DNA of 64,000 nt from Theodoxus fluviatilis (GCA_034096865.1 JAWQFJ010002861.1:77501-141500), one strand, 5' to 3'; positions 1 through 12,713 are shown, counted from the stretch's first letter. Notes: generated by a model from the sequence alone, not told the origin. A program made the numbers and translations.

Positions 1-1399
1 ACACCCACACCCCATACGCAGCCTGGTTTTTTTCCCTCCTGTTTCTGCACTTTTCTTTCCTCGTTCCTCCATTTTTCTTTTCTCGTTCCTCCATATTCGA
101 AACATCTAAACCCACTCTCCCACACTCAGGCTGTGCAGTGAACCATATGTTTCCAGCTTTTGTGAGCTCTTGAATGCTGTAGTTCGATACCTTTGCGTCG
201 AAAGGTGAGTTTTATTGCCCCTTCGTCACGCTGCATACCCGATTTTGCAAGCAAGGTCTCACGCTCCCGCCCACATTGGCAACATACATGTACGTGTGGT
301 CGATTGCAATGCTCCTTGACTTTCAGTATGTGGTCTCTGCTCAGGAAAATTCGTTGGTGTCGCCGCGAATGAATAAGTTTTAGAGTCTTCAATTTCTAAG
401 GCAACATAACGACAAAGATCAGGCATCTGAGTGGGTTTTTTTTATGTATGAGCAAAGTCAAAGTCCAAACAAACGAATAAAGTGAATTTCCATCAGGATT
501 TGTTTTTCCTAACAAAGCAATACGTGTGAAAGTTTCTTTTATCATTTCATGAGACAAACCGCATCTTTAAAAGTTTCTTATGAATCGTCGGCGAACACCC
601 AGCGAAATTACGCAATCGCATATTAGTTTATATAGTTCTTACATTATCTTCGTCGGCTCACAGCGCGTGCTGCGAACAGTCAGCGCCCTGTCACAAAGAA
701 AATAGCATGTCCTCCACTCAAAAGTGAGATTCACCTCTTTCCATTAAATGAGGAAAGGAACATATCCATGGACACGAGACAAGCTGTGAAGTAAGACTGA
801 CTCACCTTGATATTTCAGTAGAACGACCAAAACATTGAGGCATGAACATTTATTGCACAGCATCGTATCTTGACTGTCTACGATAAAATGATGGTGAGAG
901 CGTAGCTCGCGTGTCTTCATCATGGTCTGTTCCTGCACGAGACTCCCACCTCTTCGGGACCAGTGTCGCCTGCATGAGTCTACCGTTCTTATAATTGCAT
1001 GGTAAAAATAGCCACCTAGATATGTCTATTACATCATGGAGATTTCGTCGGCTCCTCCAATCATGGAGACAATAACGACGCTACTCAGGCATCTAGCTCT
1101 GGAGGCCATATACATGTAGTGTCCTAAACTGAGGCAGTCTGATACATAGGTCAAATCGAGATGTAGCAACATTTGCACCGTTCAGGGTCGCTGGCAATTT
1201 CAAGATTTTACTCCCTTCAGAAAGGAGTTATCACCGCAAAGAATGAGTGAATTTCACATTTCAGATCCATCAATGAATGGATGCTAATGACATCTACAGG
1301 AAGAACGTGTAATCTTTTATCTGAAAAAGCAAACTGCGTCTGAATGCCTAACACCATATATAGTCATTATCTTGAATCTGCCTTGCAAACGAATCTGCG

Positions 1400-1400
<1 letters not shown>
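1..1400. other. Intergenic, nothing recognised
   Basis: Only short unrelated reading frames on both strands, with no recognisable domain, repeat or RNA gene. AT-rich single-copy-looking sequence. Confidence 0.5.

Positions 1401-1473
<73 letters not shown>
1401..1473. repeat. (TG)n microsatellite
   Basis: About 36 uninterrupted TG dinucleotides, abutting the inverted-repeat element that follows. Confidence 0.97.
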
Positions 1474-1474
<1 letters not shown>

Positions 1475-1621
1475 ATTGGGCGCATTTGTTAGGCGTAGAA
1501 TCTCGAGAGAATCTCGAGGGCTAGGCGTTGCCTACATTTCTCGCTCATTAGCCATAGGTGCGTCTCGCTCGCCCTCAACTAGCCATCGAGGCGAGCCACT
1601 TGCCTAAAACAAACGCGCCCC
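1475..1621. mobile_element. Short MITE-like inverted-repeat element
   Basis: The left end reads GGGCGCATTTGTTAGGC. The right end, reverse-complemented, reads GGGGCGCGTTTGTTTTAGGC. The two ends are therefore imperfect terminal inverted repeats around ~110 bp without coding capacity. The right terminus, read outward, begins CAGGGGCG, which resembles hAT-type ends, but no clear 8-bp target duplication is visible because the left side runs into the TG microsatellite. Family assignment is open. Confidence 0.45.
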
Positions 1622-1647
1622 TGGTAAACGGGAGAATCTCGTTTGTA

Positions 1648-2517
1648 CGAGGAGTGCTTGATAAGTTTGTGGCCTAAGGTAGACGGAGATGAGTTATAAA
1701 GCTCTCGTTACAAGTGCATTTAACTCCTTGAGTGATTATGCAGAACGTTTTAAGTTGATAACTTTTGTAGTTTTTCTGTTCTGGATAATATAAATTTGCA
1801 AGTCAGCACTGTCCAAGAAAATGGACAACATCGTCCTTCTTGCAGTCATACGCTACATCAGCCTCAAAGGCTTATCATCGAAGGAGGTCCACCGGGACAT
1901 GGGGGCAACTCTTGGGGAAGGTACCCCTTCTTAAAATTTGGTGAAGAAGTGGGCTGCTGAATTCAGATGTGGCAGAGAGAGTTTGGAAGACGACCTCCGT
2001 CCTGGAAGGTCTGTCACCGTCACCACATTGACAATATCCATGACATGATCTTAACAGGTCACCAATAACACAGCGGCACAGTGCCACAAAGCTGGGTATC
2101 TCACAGGAATGTGTCTACGCAGTTATCCACAACAAACTCCAAATGACCAATTAGGTGTCAGTTCCCTGGGTCCTGAAACTCCTCGGGCTTGATCACAGTG
2201 GCGATGGCAGCCATCCAGAAATGCGGATTCAAACTCGTCGAACACCCGCCGTATATCACGTGATTTGGCACCCTCGGACTACTGCCTGTTCCCAAAATGA
2301 AGGAGAAGCCGGGTGGTCGCCATTTTGACACTGATGATGACGTCATCGCTGCTGTGGATCACCTTCTGGAGGTCCGAGACGGCGACTTCTACAAAGAAGG
2401 GACCCGTATGCTCCACCACTACTGGACTAAAACTGTAAATGTTGAAGAATAAATGTGCTATGTTATCTAAAATTGACTCCATCTACCTTAGGCCGTGAAT
2501 TTATCAATCACACCTTG
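1648..2517 (+). mobile_element. Mariner-family transposon, internally deleted
   Basis: Both ends are present. The left inverted repeat (1648 onward, CGAGGAGTGCTTGATAAG) matches the reverse complement of the right one (ending at 2517) along about 35 bases, both running into GGCCTAAGGTAG. TA dinucleotides flank it at 1646-1647 and 2518-2519, the expected mariner target duplication. At ~870 bp it is shorter than the usual ~1.3 kb; the central part of the transposase gene is missing around 2150-2165. Confidence 0.9.
1821..2452 (+). pseudogene. Mariner transposase remnant
   Basis: The N-terminal helix-turn-helix part is readable from the ATG at 1821: a segment like VIRYISLKGLSSKEVHRDMG, then VKKWAAEFRCGRESLEDD and PGRSVTVTT, all typical of mariner transposases. 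In-frame stops occur near 1934 and 2047. After a central deletion, the C-terminal part resumes with DLAPSDYCLFP (the region of the third catalytic Asp in D34D transposases) at about 2258-2290. A one-base loss follows, then a tail containing GGRHFDTDDDVIAAVDHLLE and DFYKEGTRMLHHYW, ending at a TAA. It encodes no functional enzyme. Confidence 0.88.
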
Positions 2518-2519
2518 TA

Positions 2520-3056
2520 CGTTCTGTGCATTTTGATCGGCCATTGATGGAAATTTTCCTTTGAGATAAAAAGATAAATACTGATTGACTGCATTCTTAA
2601 ACAGCTTCTTTTTTATTTACAATAAAAAAGATGCCATATTCAGTATATAGGAGTTCAATCAGGAAGAACTCATCATCCATTGCAGATGTTACAGTTTACT
2701 ACCATTTTGGAGGGAACTCGCTGCACTTCGTGATGCTACAATAATCTGAAAGTTACCAAAGGTATCAGACCGACTCCCCTCCCTCACGATGTTGCCACTG
2801 CTACTGCACCTCGAATGAAGCTGACACGCTGCGGAAGAGACCCTTCATTTCGGCTGCGACATGTCCCGGCTGACAGATCACTTTCCTAAACAAACTGTAT
2901 GTTGCATGGGCCTGTGTATGGGTTTCTTGTGATAGGTGCGCTTGGTTGCGAGTCGACTCGAGTGACCAGACAGAACGGAGTCATGCCTCTTTAATCACAG
3001 CATGGCGAAACATAAATAGGACAGTGTTGCACCTGAATAACAGTGGCAAGTGGTCA
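2520..3056. other. Intergenic, nothing recognised
   Basis: No motif, repeat or convincing reading frame found between the mariner and the first copy of the GGAT-associated interspersed repeat. Confidence 0.5.
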
Positions 3057-3240
3057 ATAATGAACGAATGAGGTTTTACGGCCTATCATTCTGTGTAAAC
3101 TACTAAGGCCAATGAGGACGGTCGCTCGAGCTGATTAGAGTCAGAGTGGGTCAAGTCTCCATCTCCCTAGGTCTTCGCCCTTTACGAGTCGCGTAGAGAC
3201 TCAGTGGGTCTGGTGTGACCGCCAACACACAGGGAGTGTG
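3057..3240 (+). repeat. GGAT/GAAT-associated interspersed repeat, copy 1
   Basis: Begins with GAATGAGGTTTTACGGCCTA and ends near a TTTACGAGTCGCGTAGAGAC segment followed by a CACAGGGA-like end. The same blocks recur at 5281, 10046, 17514, 25038 and 51826, each placed just after a tetranucleotide microsatellite. Non-coding and SINE-sized. No convincing tRNA-type A/B boxes seen. Confidence 0.75.
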
Positions 3241-4059
3241 GTCAAGAAAACGGTGGCGTTATGGATGGAAGGATAAATAAACATATGGACTCACGGTTCG
3301 ATGGCTGAATGGATGGATGGATGAGACTTAACGACTTATCAGTTATTGTAGACAATGCCAAGACTTATAAAACAATAATTCACCTTCTCAGAATCGATTG
3401 GGGAACCCTGTAAGTCCATTCCTACCCCCAGACACGCCGGAGCCTGGCAATATGCCTTTGAAGGAGACATCGTAACTCGTGGACAAGAAAATAACCGAAT
3501 AGTGCTGCAATCGTTGGGACAAAGAAATATCAAAGTCGAAGTTTTGTGACTTTGATGTCATATTGTCGCAGTGAACCAAGAACACAGAGAGGCATCGGGA
3601 CCTTCACACCACGTTTCCCGTACGTGCGGACGACGAACACTTCAGGGACGAGCAGGCGTTTGGGCAGGCTGGATGGGGCTGGGGGTGTTTGGCCAGAGTG
3701 GTGATCTCCTCTCCTCTCCTTCCTGCTCTTTGTGTTTGGAGAGCGCCGAACGGCTGCACATCGCCACGTGGCGTAAAGCTGCCTGGAGTGGCGACATGAC
3801 CGTCTCTCTGTTTGCACGTCGCGCACGAAGACCAACCAAGCCCGGACAGGTTTGGGCAGATTGGAGAGTTGCAGAAGCTGTGCAATGGCGTGTGGAGAGG
3901 CACAGCGTGCAGCCTTGCACACAGACCTAGCAACTTGACTCAGTTTATGTGTTGGTGTTGGTGTCAGCGTGACAGAAGCCCAGAGCAGAGGCATGCTGAG
4001 GTCACGTGCGATGAGTGTGTTAGGTAAGGAAAAGGTTAAAAGGAAATTTAAATGTTGGT

Positions 4060-4064
<5 letters not shown>
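3241..4064. other. Intergenic, overlapping ORFs without recognised product
   Basis: A GC-richer stretch with overlapping frames on both strands (up to 154 codons on the minus strand at 3530-3994). None shows a recognisable domain, and the overlap in five frames suggests GC-biased noise rather than a gene. A short GGAT tract lies at 3311-3324. Confidence 0.45.

Positions 4065-4140
<76 letters not shown>
4065..4140. repeat. (CT)n microsatellite
   Basis: Pure CT run of about 38 units. Confidence 0.97.
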
Positions 4141-4143
<3 letters not shown>

Positions 4144-4328
4144 TTGCGTGCGAGCATGCTTTTGTGTGTGCGTGCATGTGTGTGCACGTGGGCTCCAGTG
4201 TAATCATGCGAAGTGTGTACTAGATTGTCATCTGCCAATCGCTCACCTCAGAGTCAGATGGTCAATCTGTTCTTTCCTGACTCATCCAGTCAGCCTGCAA
4301 GCAAGAAACTCATTTAGTTAGGCAGGCA

Positions 4329-5280
<952 letters not shown>

Positions 5281-5575
5281 ATGAATGAATGAGTGAATGA
5301 ATGAACGAATGAATGAATGGATGATGAATGAATGAATGAACGAACGAACGAACGAACGAATGAATGAATGAATGAATGAATAGATGGATGGATGGATGGA
5401 TGGGGTTTTACGGCCCCTCAGCCTTAGTAGTTCATGTAATCCCATTAATCTCGACAATCATAGCAGCTGGTTAGAATAAGAGTTAGTTTGATTTCGAATT
5501 CCCAAGTTATTCGCCTCATACGAATCGCATAGGGAGAAGCGGTGAGTATTCTTACCCCCAACCCACGGGATGTGT
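5281..5575 (+). repeat. GGAT/GAAT-associated interspersed repeat, copy 2
   Basis: A GAAT/GAAC/GGAT tetranucleotide array (5281-5402) runs directly into GGGGTTTTACGGCCCCTCAG. About 110 bp later comes ATACGAATCGCATAGGGAGA and then AACCCACGGGA. Same layout as the copies at 3057 and 17514. Confidence 0.8.
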
Positions 5576-5803
5576 GCGTAATTAAAGACGATGAGCACAG
5601 TTTTATTCTTAGTTCTTGCTAGCTGAATGTGATATTCATTTCATAGCAAGTACTGCGTATACCAAAACTGCTAACTGTAGCAAGAGAGAATTACGACCAC
5701 TTAGATTTACAATCACATGGACGAAAGTTCCTCAGAGCATGTGCATCCGTGTGTGTGTGTACCTTATTCTGCAGTGCAGAGGAAAAAGAAGAACAGGATG
5801 TGG

Positions 5804-5805
<2 letters not shown>
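5576..5805. other. Intergenic, nothing recognised
   Basis: No recognisable coding or repeat signature. Confidence 0.5.

Positions 5806-5868
<63 letters not shown>
5806..5868. repeat. (TA)n microsatellite
   Basis: About 31 TA units. Confidence 0.97.
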
Positions 5869-5870
<2 letters not shown>

Positions 5871-6540
5871 TAACTCCCAACTTGGATTTAGTGGAACTTT
5901 ACAACAAGGGTTCGGCATTCATCGTGGCAAGACCGAATCGAGTCGTCATTGATCTGGAGGCAAACTTGTAAAACACAATTCATTCGAAATGCGTGTAAAA
6001 CCCTCTCAGGAAGTTATATCTCATCTTAAATTCAACCAACATCAACGCTGAATGAGAACGTTGTGGAATTTCTTCCAAACACCACGTACACTGGTATACA
6101 TGTATAGGTTCTCGAAGCGAGCATCGTTTCACATCACTTCCCATCACCGTGCTTGCTGCGTCCACTATACACATCCTTTGCCCACACAGGGTGCCACGGC
6201 TATCACGGAACATTCAGCGTGGCTGAGACTGTAGTGAATATCTCTGTGTTCAAAATGATCACGGAAGTCAATACGGTCTGCACCAAACAAATCCAGAGGC
6301 GCGACCATATAGCCACTGGCGGCAGCAGCATTGAGAACAAGGCTGTTTCTCATCATCGACCGTGGAATGACTCATGACTAAGTAAAGAACCAGCCATGGC
6401 CTGCCAGCAGTCGTCTGCTACAATGGGAATGCCTCACCTCGCCCTGTCTTGCATTGTAGATGCATGCCAGCAGCCCATGCAGCCTCTGGAGCGGTTGCCC
6501 TGGTGTTGCCAGGTTGTGAGGAAAGCAGTGTTGCGTTGTG
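5869..6540. other. Intergenic, nothing recognised
   Basis: Short frames on both strands only; no domain, repeat or RNA signature recognised. Confidence 0.5.
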
Positions 6541-6562
6541 CTGTGTGTGTGTGTGTGTGTGT

Positions 6563-6634
<72 letters not shown>

Positions 6635-6698
6635 CATGAGGGTTTTTCTATTACAAAAAGGTAATGTGGCATGGGATCTTCTTGTTCTCAGTAAGTGA

Positions 6699-6765
<67 letters not shown>

Positions 6766-7105
6766 TGTGTGTGTATGGGTGTGTGTGTGCGCGCGTGAGA
6801 GAGAGACACAGAGAGAGAGACAGAGAGAGAGACAGACAGAGAGACACATACAAGGAGACAGAGACAGACAGAGACAAACAGAGACAGACAGACTGAGAGA
6901 GACAGAGAGTGACAGAGACACACAGAGAGAGGGAGAGAGAGAGAGAGACAGAGAGAGAGAGACAGAGACAGGGAGAGACACATACAAGGACATAGAGAGA
7001 GAGAGAGGCAGACAGACAAACAGACAGACAGACATACAGACAGACGGACGAACAGACGGACGGACGGACGGACGGACGGACGGACGGACAGACAGACAGA
7101 CAGAA

Positions 7106-7138
<33 letters not shown>

Positions 7139-7268
7139 TACAAACAGAGAGACAGAGACAGACAGAGATGGACAGAGAGACAGAGAGAGAGACAGAGAGA
7201 AAGAAATAGAGAGACAGAGAGACACATACCAGAACAGAGAGAGAGAGAGAGGGAGAGAGAGAGAGAGA
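6541..7268. repeat. Compound microsatellite: (GT)n, (GT)n, (GA)n/(GACA)n/(GACG)n
   Basis: Two GT arrays (6541-6631 and 6698-6796) are followed by ~470 bp of GA, GACA, GACG and GAGACA arrays forming an almost pure purine-rich strand. The array ends exactly where the 3' end of a LINE begins. Reading frames of 180-260 codons through it are low-complexity artefacts. Confidence 0.95.
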
Positions 7269-7537
7269 TTGATTGATTGATTCTTTATTTATCAAGGACG
7301 AAATTTTAGGCATTTCTGCCTTTCTTACAAGTTGTCCTTGCTCATAAAGAAATGAAAACACTGATAATTAAGACACAAAATACACAGTAGCTAATCCATG
7401 TACAACAGTTGGTAAGGTATATGAAGAATATGATTAACAATGAAAAATATTTTAGTAGATGCCTTTGACAACTGTCAGCTCAGTGAGTCTTGAAGATCAA
7501 GCAATACGTGTCATATGTACAGGCGACAGCAGTGATA

Positions 7538-7990
7538 TCATCTGAATAGATAATCACGTATGGATGCTTTAAAAGACGTCATGGAAGTATTGTTCCTTAG
7601 GTGCAATGGGAGTGTATTCCATATCATAACACCTGAATATGTAATACTGCCTTTGAAAATGTCTATTCTAGGTTGTGGTAGAATGAAAGTGTTGCGAGAT
7701 AGTGAATGGCTTGTTTGGGGACGAATGAAGAGATCAGTAAGATACTTCGGTGCTCGTGAATGAGCAATTTTGTGCATAAGGATGCATTTATTGAGGACGA
7801 GGTGTTTTTGGAAGGGAAGTAAGCCAAGATTTTTTATCTTTTCATCCGTAGACAATGTTGAGTCGGAAATGATAAGCTTGGCAGCTCGTCTGTACAGTGA
7901 TTTAATCTTGTTCAAGTGCACTGCCATAGAGCCATCCCATACAACAGATGCAAAATTAATATGGGAATTTATGTGTGCGTGAAAAAACAT
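7538..7990 (-). pseudogene. LINE ORF2 C-terminal fragment
   Basis: About 150 codons. The segment contains INFASVVWDGS, LYRRAAKLI, LGLLPFQKHLVLNKC and MIWNTLPLHLRNN, the usual post-polymerase tail of LINE ORF2 proteins, and ends in FKASIRDYLFR. Upstream, an in-frame TAA near 8055 (after EQHVNSLC, before IAKNIF) separates it from the polymerase part. It is a broken copy with no expected function. Confidence 0.85.
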
Positions 7991-8211
7991 TATGCATGCA
8001 TCGGTGGTGACAAAATGCCTCAGTTTAGAGAGCAGGAAAATGTTCTTAGCAATAGTTTAGCATAAGGAATTGACATGTTGTTCCCAAGTTAGTTGTTCAT
8101 CAACAATTATGCCTAGCACTCTGTGTTCAGAAACTTGCTCAATGATTTCATTTTCTAGCATAAGGTTGATGGTTAGGGATTGTCGTTGACGTTTTTGTCT
8201 TGTAGTTAGGA

Positions 8212-8730
8212 TCATGCACTTGGTTTTGAGGGGTTTATGACCATTCTATTTGATGAACACCATTTTTGTAAATCATCAAGGGTAACGTTCAGGGTGCATT
8301 GGATGGAATTTATGCTTCTGTCGCTTACGCTGATAATGGTGTCATCTGCAAACATAGTGCATTTGATACTTTCATTTGATATACTCAATGGTAGATCATT
8401 GATATACAAGCTGAAGAGCAATGGACCTAAAATTGAGCCTTGTGGAACCCCTGACTTTACGAATCGTCTCGAGGAATACGACCCGTTGACATAGACACAT
8501 TGGCTTCTATGCGTCAAGTATGATCGGAAGAAGGAGACTGATGTTGGATTTTTCAAGTACATCGAGAGTTTATCAAGGAGAATTTCGTAGTCAACTAGGT
8601 CAAATGCCTTTTTCAGGTCCAAGAAAATGGTACCAGACAGTTCGCGGTTGTTTATGGCTGATAGCCAGTCATTCACCAGGAAGGATAAAGCAGTTTGGCA
8701 GGAGTGATGGGAGCGAAAGCCGGATTGCAA
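8212..8730 (-). pseudogene. LINE reverse transcriptase fragment
   Basis: About 172 codons of RNA-dependent DNA polymerase. In order: GFRSHHSCQTAL, IFLDLKKAFDLVDYEIL (first catalytic Asp block), GVPQGSILGPLLFSLYIND, and the active-site box MFADDTI. The frame ends after NPSKPSA, where a frameshift leads into the next segment (KCMILTTRQKR). The endonuclease domain is absent, consistent with 5' truncation. Confidence 0.92.
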
Positions 8731-8820
8731 TTGATATAATAAGTCAAATTGGTCAAGATACGAGAAAATATGTTTGTGAACGTGTCTTTCTAGTGGTTTG
8801 GAGATGAGGCAAAATTGAGA

Positions 8821-8825
8821 TGGGA

Positions 8826-8887
<62 letters not shown>

Positions 8888-8888
8888 C

Positions 8889-8919
<31 letters not shown>

Positions 8920-8958
8920 GACAGAGACAGAGACAGAGACAGAGACAGAGACAGAGAC

Positions 8959-9040
<82 letters not shown>
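8821..9040. repeat. (GA)n / (GACAGA)n microsatellite
   Basis: A purine-only array alternating GA and GACAGA blocks, bordering the truncated 5' side of the LINE. Confidence 0.96.
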
Positions 9041-9043
<3 letters not shown>

Positions 9044-10040
9044 TCACCAGTGTGGGTATATGTTTATAGACGCGTGAGCTCTGGGCTCGTGGTGGTTAGG
9101 GGTGGGTGTGGAGATTTGGTTACCTCTCTCTGCAAAAGGAATTTTGACATCGCATACATGATGAGGCTCCCTTGTGAAGGGAGATATAGTCCTAAAATGT
9201 CATCACCCGTAGCATGCATAACAAGGCATGATTTGTCTCTGCTCTTCGCTTCGTTCCAATTAGATTAAACTCCCCTCCGCTTTCATCGAGGTATGTATTG
9301 TAACTTCACAGGAATTCGGTCAGTTTTGAAAGAAATTCTTCGGACGCCGTGAACCACCTTCGGTGGCGGCGCAGATTTGGAAAAGAACTTCACGCGTTTC
9401 CAATCCTGGACTGTTGTGAAGTACTGTGCATGCGATCGCAGTCTTCGGCGTGATTTCTAGCTCGATTGCTCCATGTGTCTCGACTCACTTGTCGAACTCT
9501 ACGTTAGACTTTCATCTTGTGGGTGGGAGGCGAGTTCGGTGGGCGTTGTCGTCACTTCCGGAGTTATTTGTAGAAGCCACGTGCTTTCAGCCATGTTGGT
9601 AGGAGGCGAGCGCTGTCTGCTAAGCTGTGCTACGGGAGACGTTCAACCATGCCGACTCCTTGAGCGTTAAAGACTGTTTTAACAACCAACAAAAAGACAA
9701 ATAAAGAGGAGTCAAACGCTCCTACTACTTTATACCATCAGAGAAAACCAATCAAGGCCCGATTGTGCACTGGGTGAACAAAGCTAGACGAAGAGGATGG
9801 GGGGGGGGGGGGGGGGAAGATTTATGGAATAGACCTGACCTTCGAGACAAACACCCGGCGAGAATCAGCAGACATCTTCCACGAATCCTGCTATGAAGAA
9901 TCGATAGGCTTCCAAAGACCTATAATTCTTGAACTCTTCCAACGTGTACGCCGATGTTCCGAGTACAACAATTAAATATGTCCATGGCACTAATTGGCGG
10001 AATGTTCCTCAATTCCGGATCAAGTTGGTCCTTCGTCAGC
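9041..10040. other. Intergenic with a poly-G tract
   Basis: No gene recognised. A run of ~19 G lies near 9798-9816. A small palindromic segment ACCACCTTCGGTGG occurs at about 9352. Confidence 0.5.
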
Positions 10041-10045
10041 TGGTA

Positions 10046-10220
10046 TGGATGGATGGATGGATGAATGGATGGATGGATGGATAGATGGATGGATGGATGG
10101 ATGGATGGATGGATGGATGGATGGATGGATGGATGGATGGATGGATGGATGGAGTTTTACGGACTATCAGCCTTTGTAGGCTGCGTAACGCCACTGAGCA
10201 CAAAAACCACTAGACCGATC
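10046..10220 (+). repeat. GGAT-associated interspersed repeat, copy 3
   Basis: A GGAT array (10046-10151) runs into GAGTTTTACGGACTATCAGC, AGGCTGCGTAACGCCACTGA and GCACAAAAACCACTAGA, matching the first half of the copy at 17514. The second half is diverged or lost. Confidence 0.75.
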
Positions 10221-10798
10221 ACCTCAATTTTGTTGAGGTAACGTCGACTGGCATCGAGCTTGAGAGAGTCAACGTAACGCGTTCTCTTTCTCGCGGACAT
10301 CACCTTAGAAATAAAAATGTATTAATTAACTTTGATTTAAATGTTGGTTTCTTGGCATAGCCAGCTTACCTTGTCGGAGCAGATGAAACAAATAAGAGCA
10401 AAGCGAAATGATCACCCGTGCACTTAGTTTTGATGCGTGTCCGGAACACTCCCCACAGTGTGTTTTGTTTGCTTTGTAAGGTTTGAGCACATAGCTGTAA
10501 GTGTAAAAATGGTCAGTTATTAATGTAATCGGTGATTTTGGTTGTCATGAAACTTTGTTTTGTGCTTTAATGCCATTTTCTTGTCATCATCTTACTTGTT
10601 ACATTACGCCGAATGCGGGTAAGTTGATTTTGCACTCATCGACTCGATGATCGTGAATTTTCTGTCCTCGCCAGACCAGGGAAACAAAATTATTGTCAAT
10701 TCAAGCCAGAACTAAACAGTTGTGAGCTGCCACTCATTCGAACTTTACACGAAACATTATATCACACTAGTTCGATCGTCTGCTGGCGTAGTGGCTAC
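10221..10798. other. Intergenic, nothing recognised
   Basis: AT-rich. No coding or RNA signature found. Confidence 0.45.
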
Positions 10799-10807
10799 GG
10801 TTCGATC

Positions 10808-11953
10808 ACGGATCTGTATCTAATGGATGCACGTCTTTAGGTCACGGTCTCTTTCAGCCAATTAGAGAGTTCTGCCAGAGGTCAAATCTCGACTGACTGA
10901 GTAGCTCACTTCCGGCGAGTTTATTCCACTGTTGATCAGATTGTCACGCAGTTTATTGTGAGTAAAATTATATTTATTTTAAAGGTTTCTATTGAGTTAC
11001 AGCTGTGATTAGATGTCTTTGTGTCTCTATCAAGTTTTTCATTAAGTAGGAAACCCTGCCACAGCATTTTAACCGAGTTGTTGCTGTTGTTTTATGGACG
11101 TTACACGTGTAGTGCCTAGTGCTGTAGTGGCACAGGTCTCGGGAGTGAACAAGAAAGGGGACTGTTAATTTTCGAGTTAAAAATCTTTTAATTAATGTAT
11201 TGATTGTACTAGTTTTCTTCTTTGTCATTTATGTCTCTCATGTGTTACATTTAAGGAGAGACACGGCTGCCTAGGAGTCGAATTTCGCCCGAGAGAGTCA
11301 CGGAAATGCCCATATCAGTTCTCGGACGAGCTCGTCGTGACATCAGCCTAACAGCTGTTATAACGCATCGATCTGATTGGCTGCCGATTACTCTCGGACT
11401 CGTTCTGAGCAAGCTGAAGTTGGCCGAGGCAATTCTGGTGGCATTGTTTACATCTGCAAAGGCACTCGTGCGAGATGCAAATTGAATGCGCCTCGCTCAC
11501 GCCTGGTCGCGGCAGTTTCATAAATGACAGACCTCGGCATTTCGCTGAAGTTGTACTGCAGCTTTCAATTGCACAATTATTGCCAACGCTTGGCCATTTT
11601 CTTTTTGCAACTGAGTTCTCCGCCATCGAATATGGTAGGTTGAACTTTGTTCAAATCTGTAAAGGCACTTGATCATGCGAGATGCAAATTGAATGTGCCT
11701 CGCTCACGCCTGATCGCAGCAGTTTCATAAATGACAGACCTCGGCATTTTGCATAAGTTGTACTACAGCTTTCAATTGCACAATTATTGCCAACGCTTGG
11801 CCGTTTTCTTTTTGCAACTGAGTTTTCTGCCATCGAATATCGTAGGTTGAATAGGCCACCGGAAGTGCTAGACTCAGTCAATCGCCGATTGGCCTTGTGA
11901 GCAACTAAAATGACCTTGACCTCAAGATGTGCATTCAGTAGATACAGATCCGT
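10808..11953. mobile_element. Non-autonomous TIR transposon with 9-bp target duplication
   Basis: The left end is ACGGATCTGTATCTA and the right end its exact complement TAGATACAGATCCGT. Weaker inverted similarity extends inward for ~110 bp, including a GGTCA block and a CACTTCCGG block on both sides. The 9-bp direct repeat GGTTCGATC flanks the element at 10799-10807 and 11954-11962. A 9-bp duplication fits Mutator-like elements, but the family is not proven. No transposase is encoded. The only open frames are small and lie inside the internal tandem duplication. Confidence 0.8.
11452..11852. repeat. ~205-bp tandem duplication inside the TIR element
   Basis: Two head-to-tail copies (about 11452-11645 and 11655-11852) share GAGATGCAAATTGAATG, CCTCGCTCACGCCTG, TTTCATAAATGACAGACCTC and CACAATTATTGCCAACGCTT. 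They differ at scattered positions and by a 3-5 base indel (CTCGTGCG against CTTGATCATGCG). Confidence 0.9.
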
Positions 11954-11962
11954 GGTTCGATC

Positions 11963-12605
11963 GAGTTCATCTGCTAGGTACGTACGGTGTGGTTTGTTTA
12001 CTTATCTTCTGCGGGTTTTGTGCAGAAATTATGCTTTAAAACTGTGACTATTATTGAATAGTTTTTGATCTAATAAAACTTTGTGCATGCTTTAATTTCA
12101 TCCTTTTGCCACGATCTAGCGATCATCACTCCTCAACACAGACCCGAAACATACCCCAACATACAGCACCGGAAGTTATGTAACCTACGATCATGGCTGC
12201 GCTGCTAATTACCATATGACCCCTGGTGAACTCTTCTCCGGCCATATCCAACAGGGGTCAGTGTGAAATGTGGCCGCGTTCAAGGCTAGCTTGTTCTTCA
12301 AAGGGCGTGTTTGATATTGGCACGAAGTACAGTGTCACTCAAGACGTCTGTCTGCGGGTTTTCCAGGCCAGGTGATAGTCAATAGTACACTGGATTAGAG
12401 GGGAAACCAGTCGATAAATAATACTGAGTTGTTTGCGTATCTCGCACAGGCCCAGAGAGGAATGAATCAGTTCATGGAAATGCAACTCTCGAATGCGGCA
12501 GCTTGTGCACGAAAACACTATGTTGATAATTAGAAATCGACTCAATAGAATGTTTTATATCTGTTATACAGTAGTTTTGTATAGTCTATGGAATGATGTC
12601 GGTGT
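11963..12605. other. Intergenic, nothing recognised
   Basis: No repeat or coding signature recognised. Confidence 0.45.
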
Positions 12606-12618
12606 ATGTGTGTGTGTC

Positions 12619-12713
<95 letters not shown>

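Larger units (their letters stand above)
7269..8819 (-). mobile_element. Truncated non-LTR retrotransposon (LINE)
   Basis: Reverse transcriptase and C-terminal ORF2 segments are read on the minus strand. The 3' terminus at 7269 carries AATAAAGAATCAATCAATC, a short AATC tail typical of self-priming LINEs. The 5' end is cut off at 8820 by a GA-rich array. A CR1/L2/Jockey-like lineage fits the motifs, but the clade cannot be fixed by eye. A second fragment of the same family lies on the plus strand at 18745-19048. Confidence 0.88.

Noticed and set aside
3530..3994. 154-codon minus frame
   Set aside because: Overlapped by equally long frames on both strands in a GC-rich stretch; no domain, splice context or codon pattern to support it.
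6434..7361. Minus-strand frames of 180-263 codons rich in Ser, Leu, Cys, Val, His and Thr
   Set aside because: Translation of GT/GA/GACA arrays; all frames are open and there is no domain.
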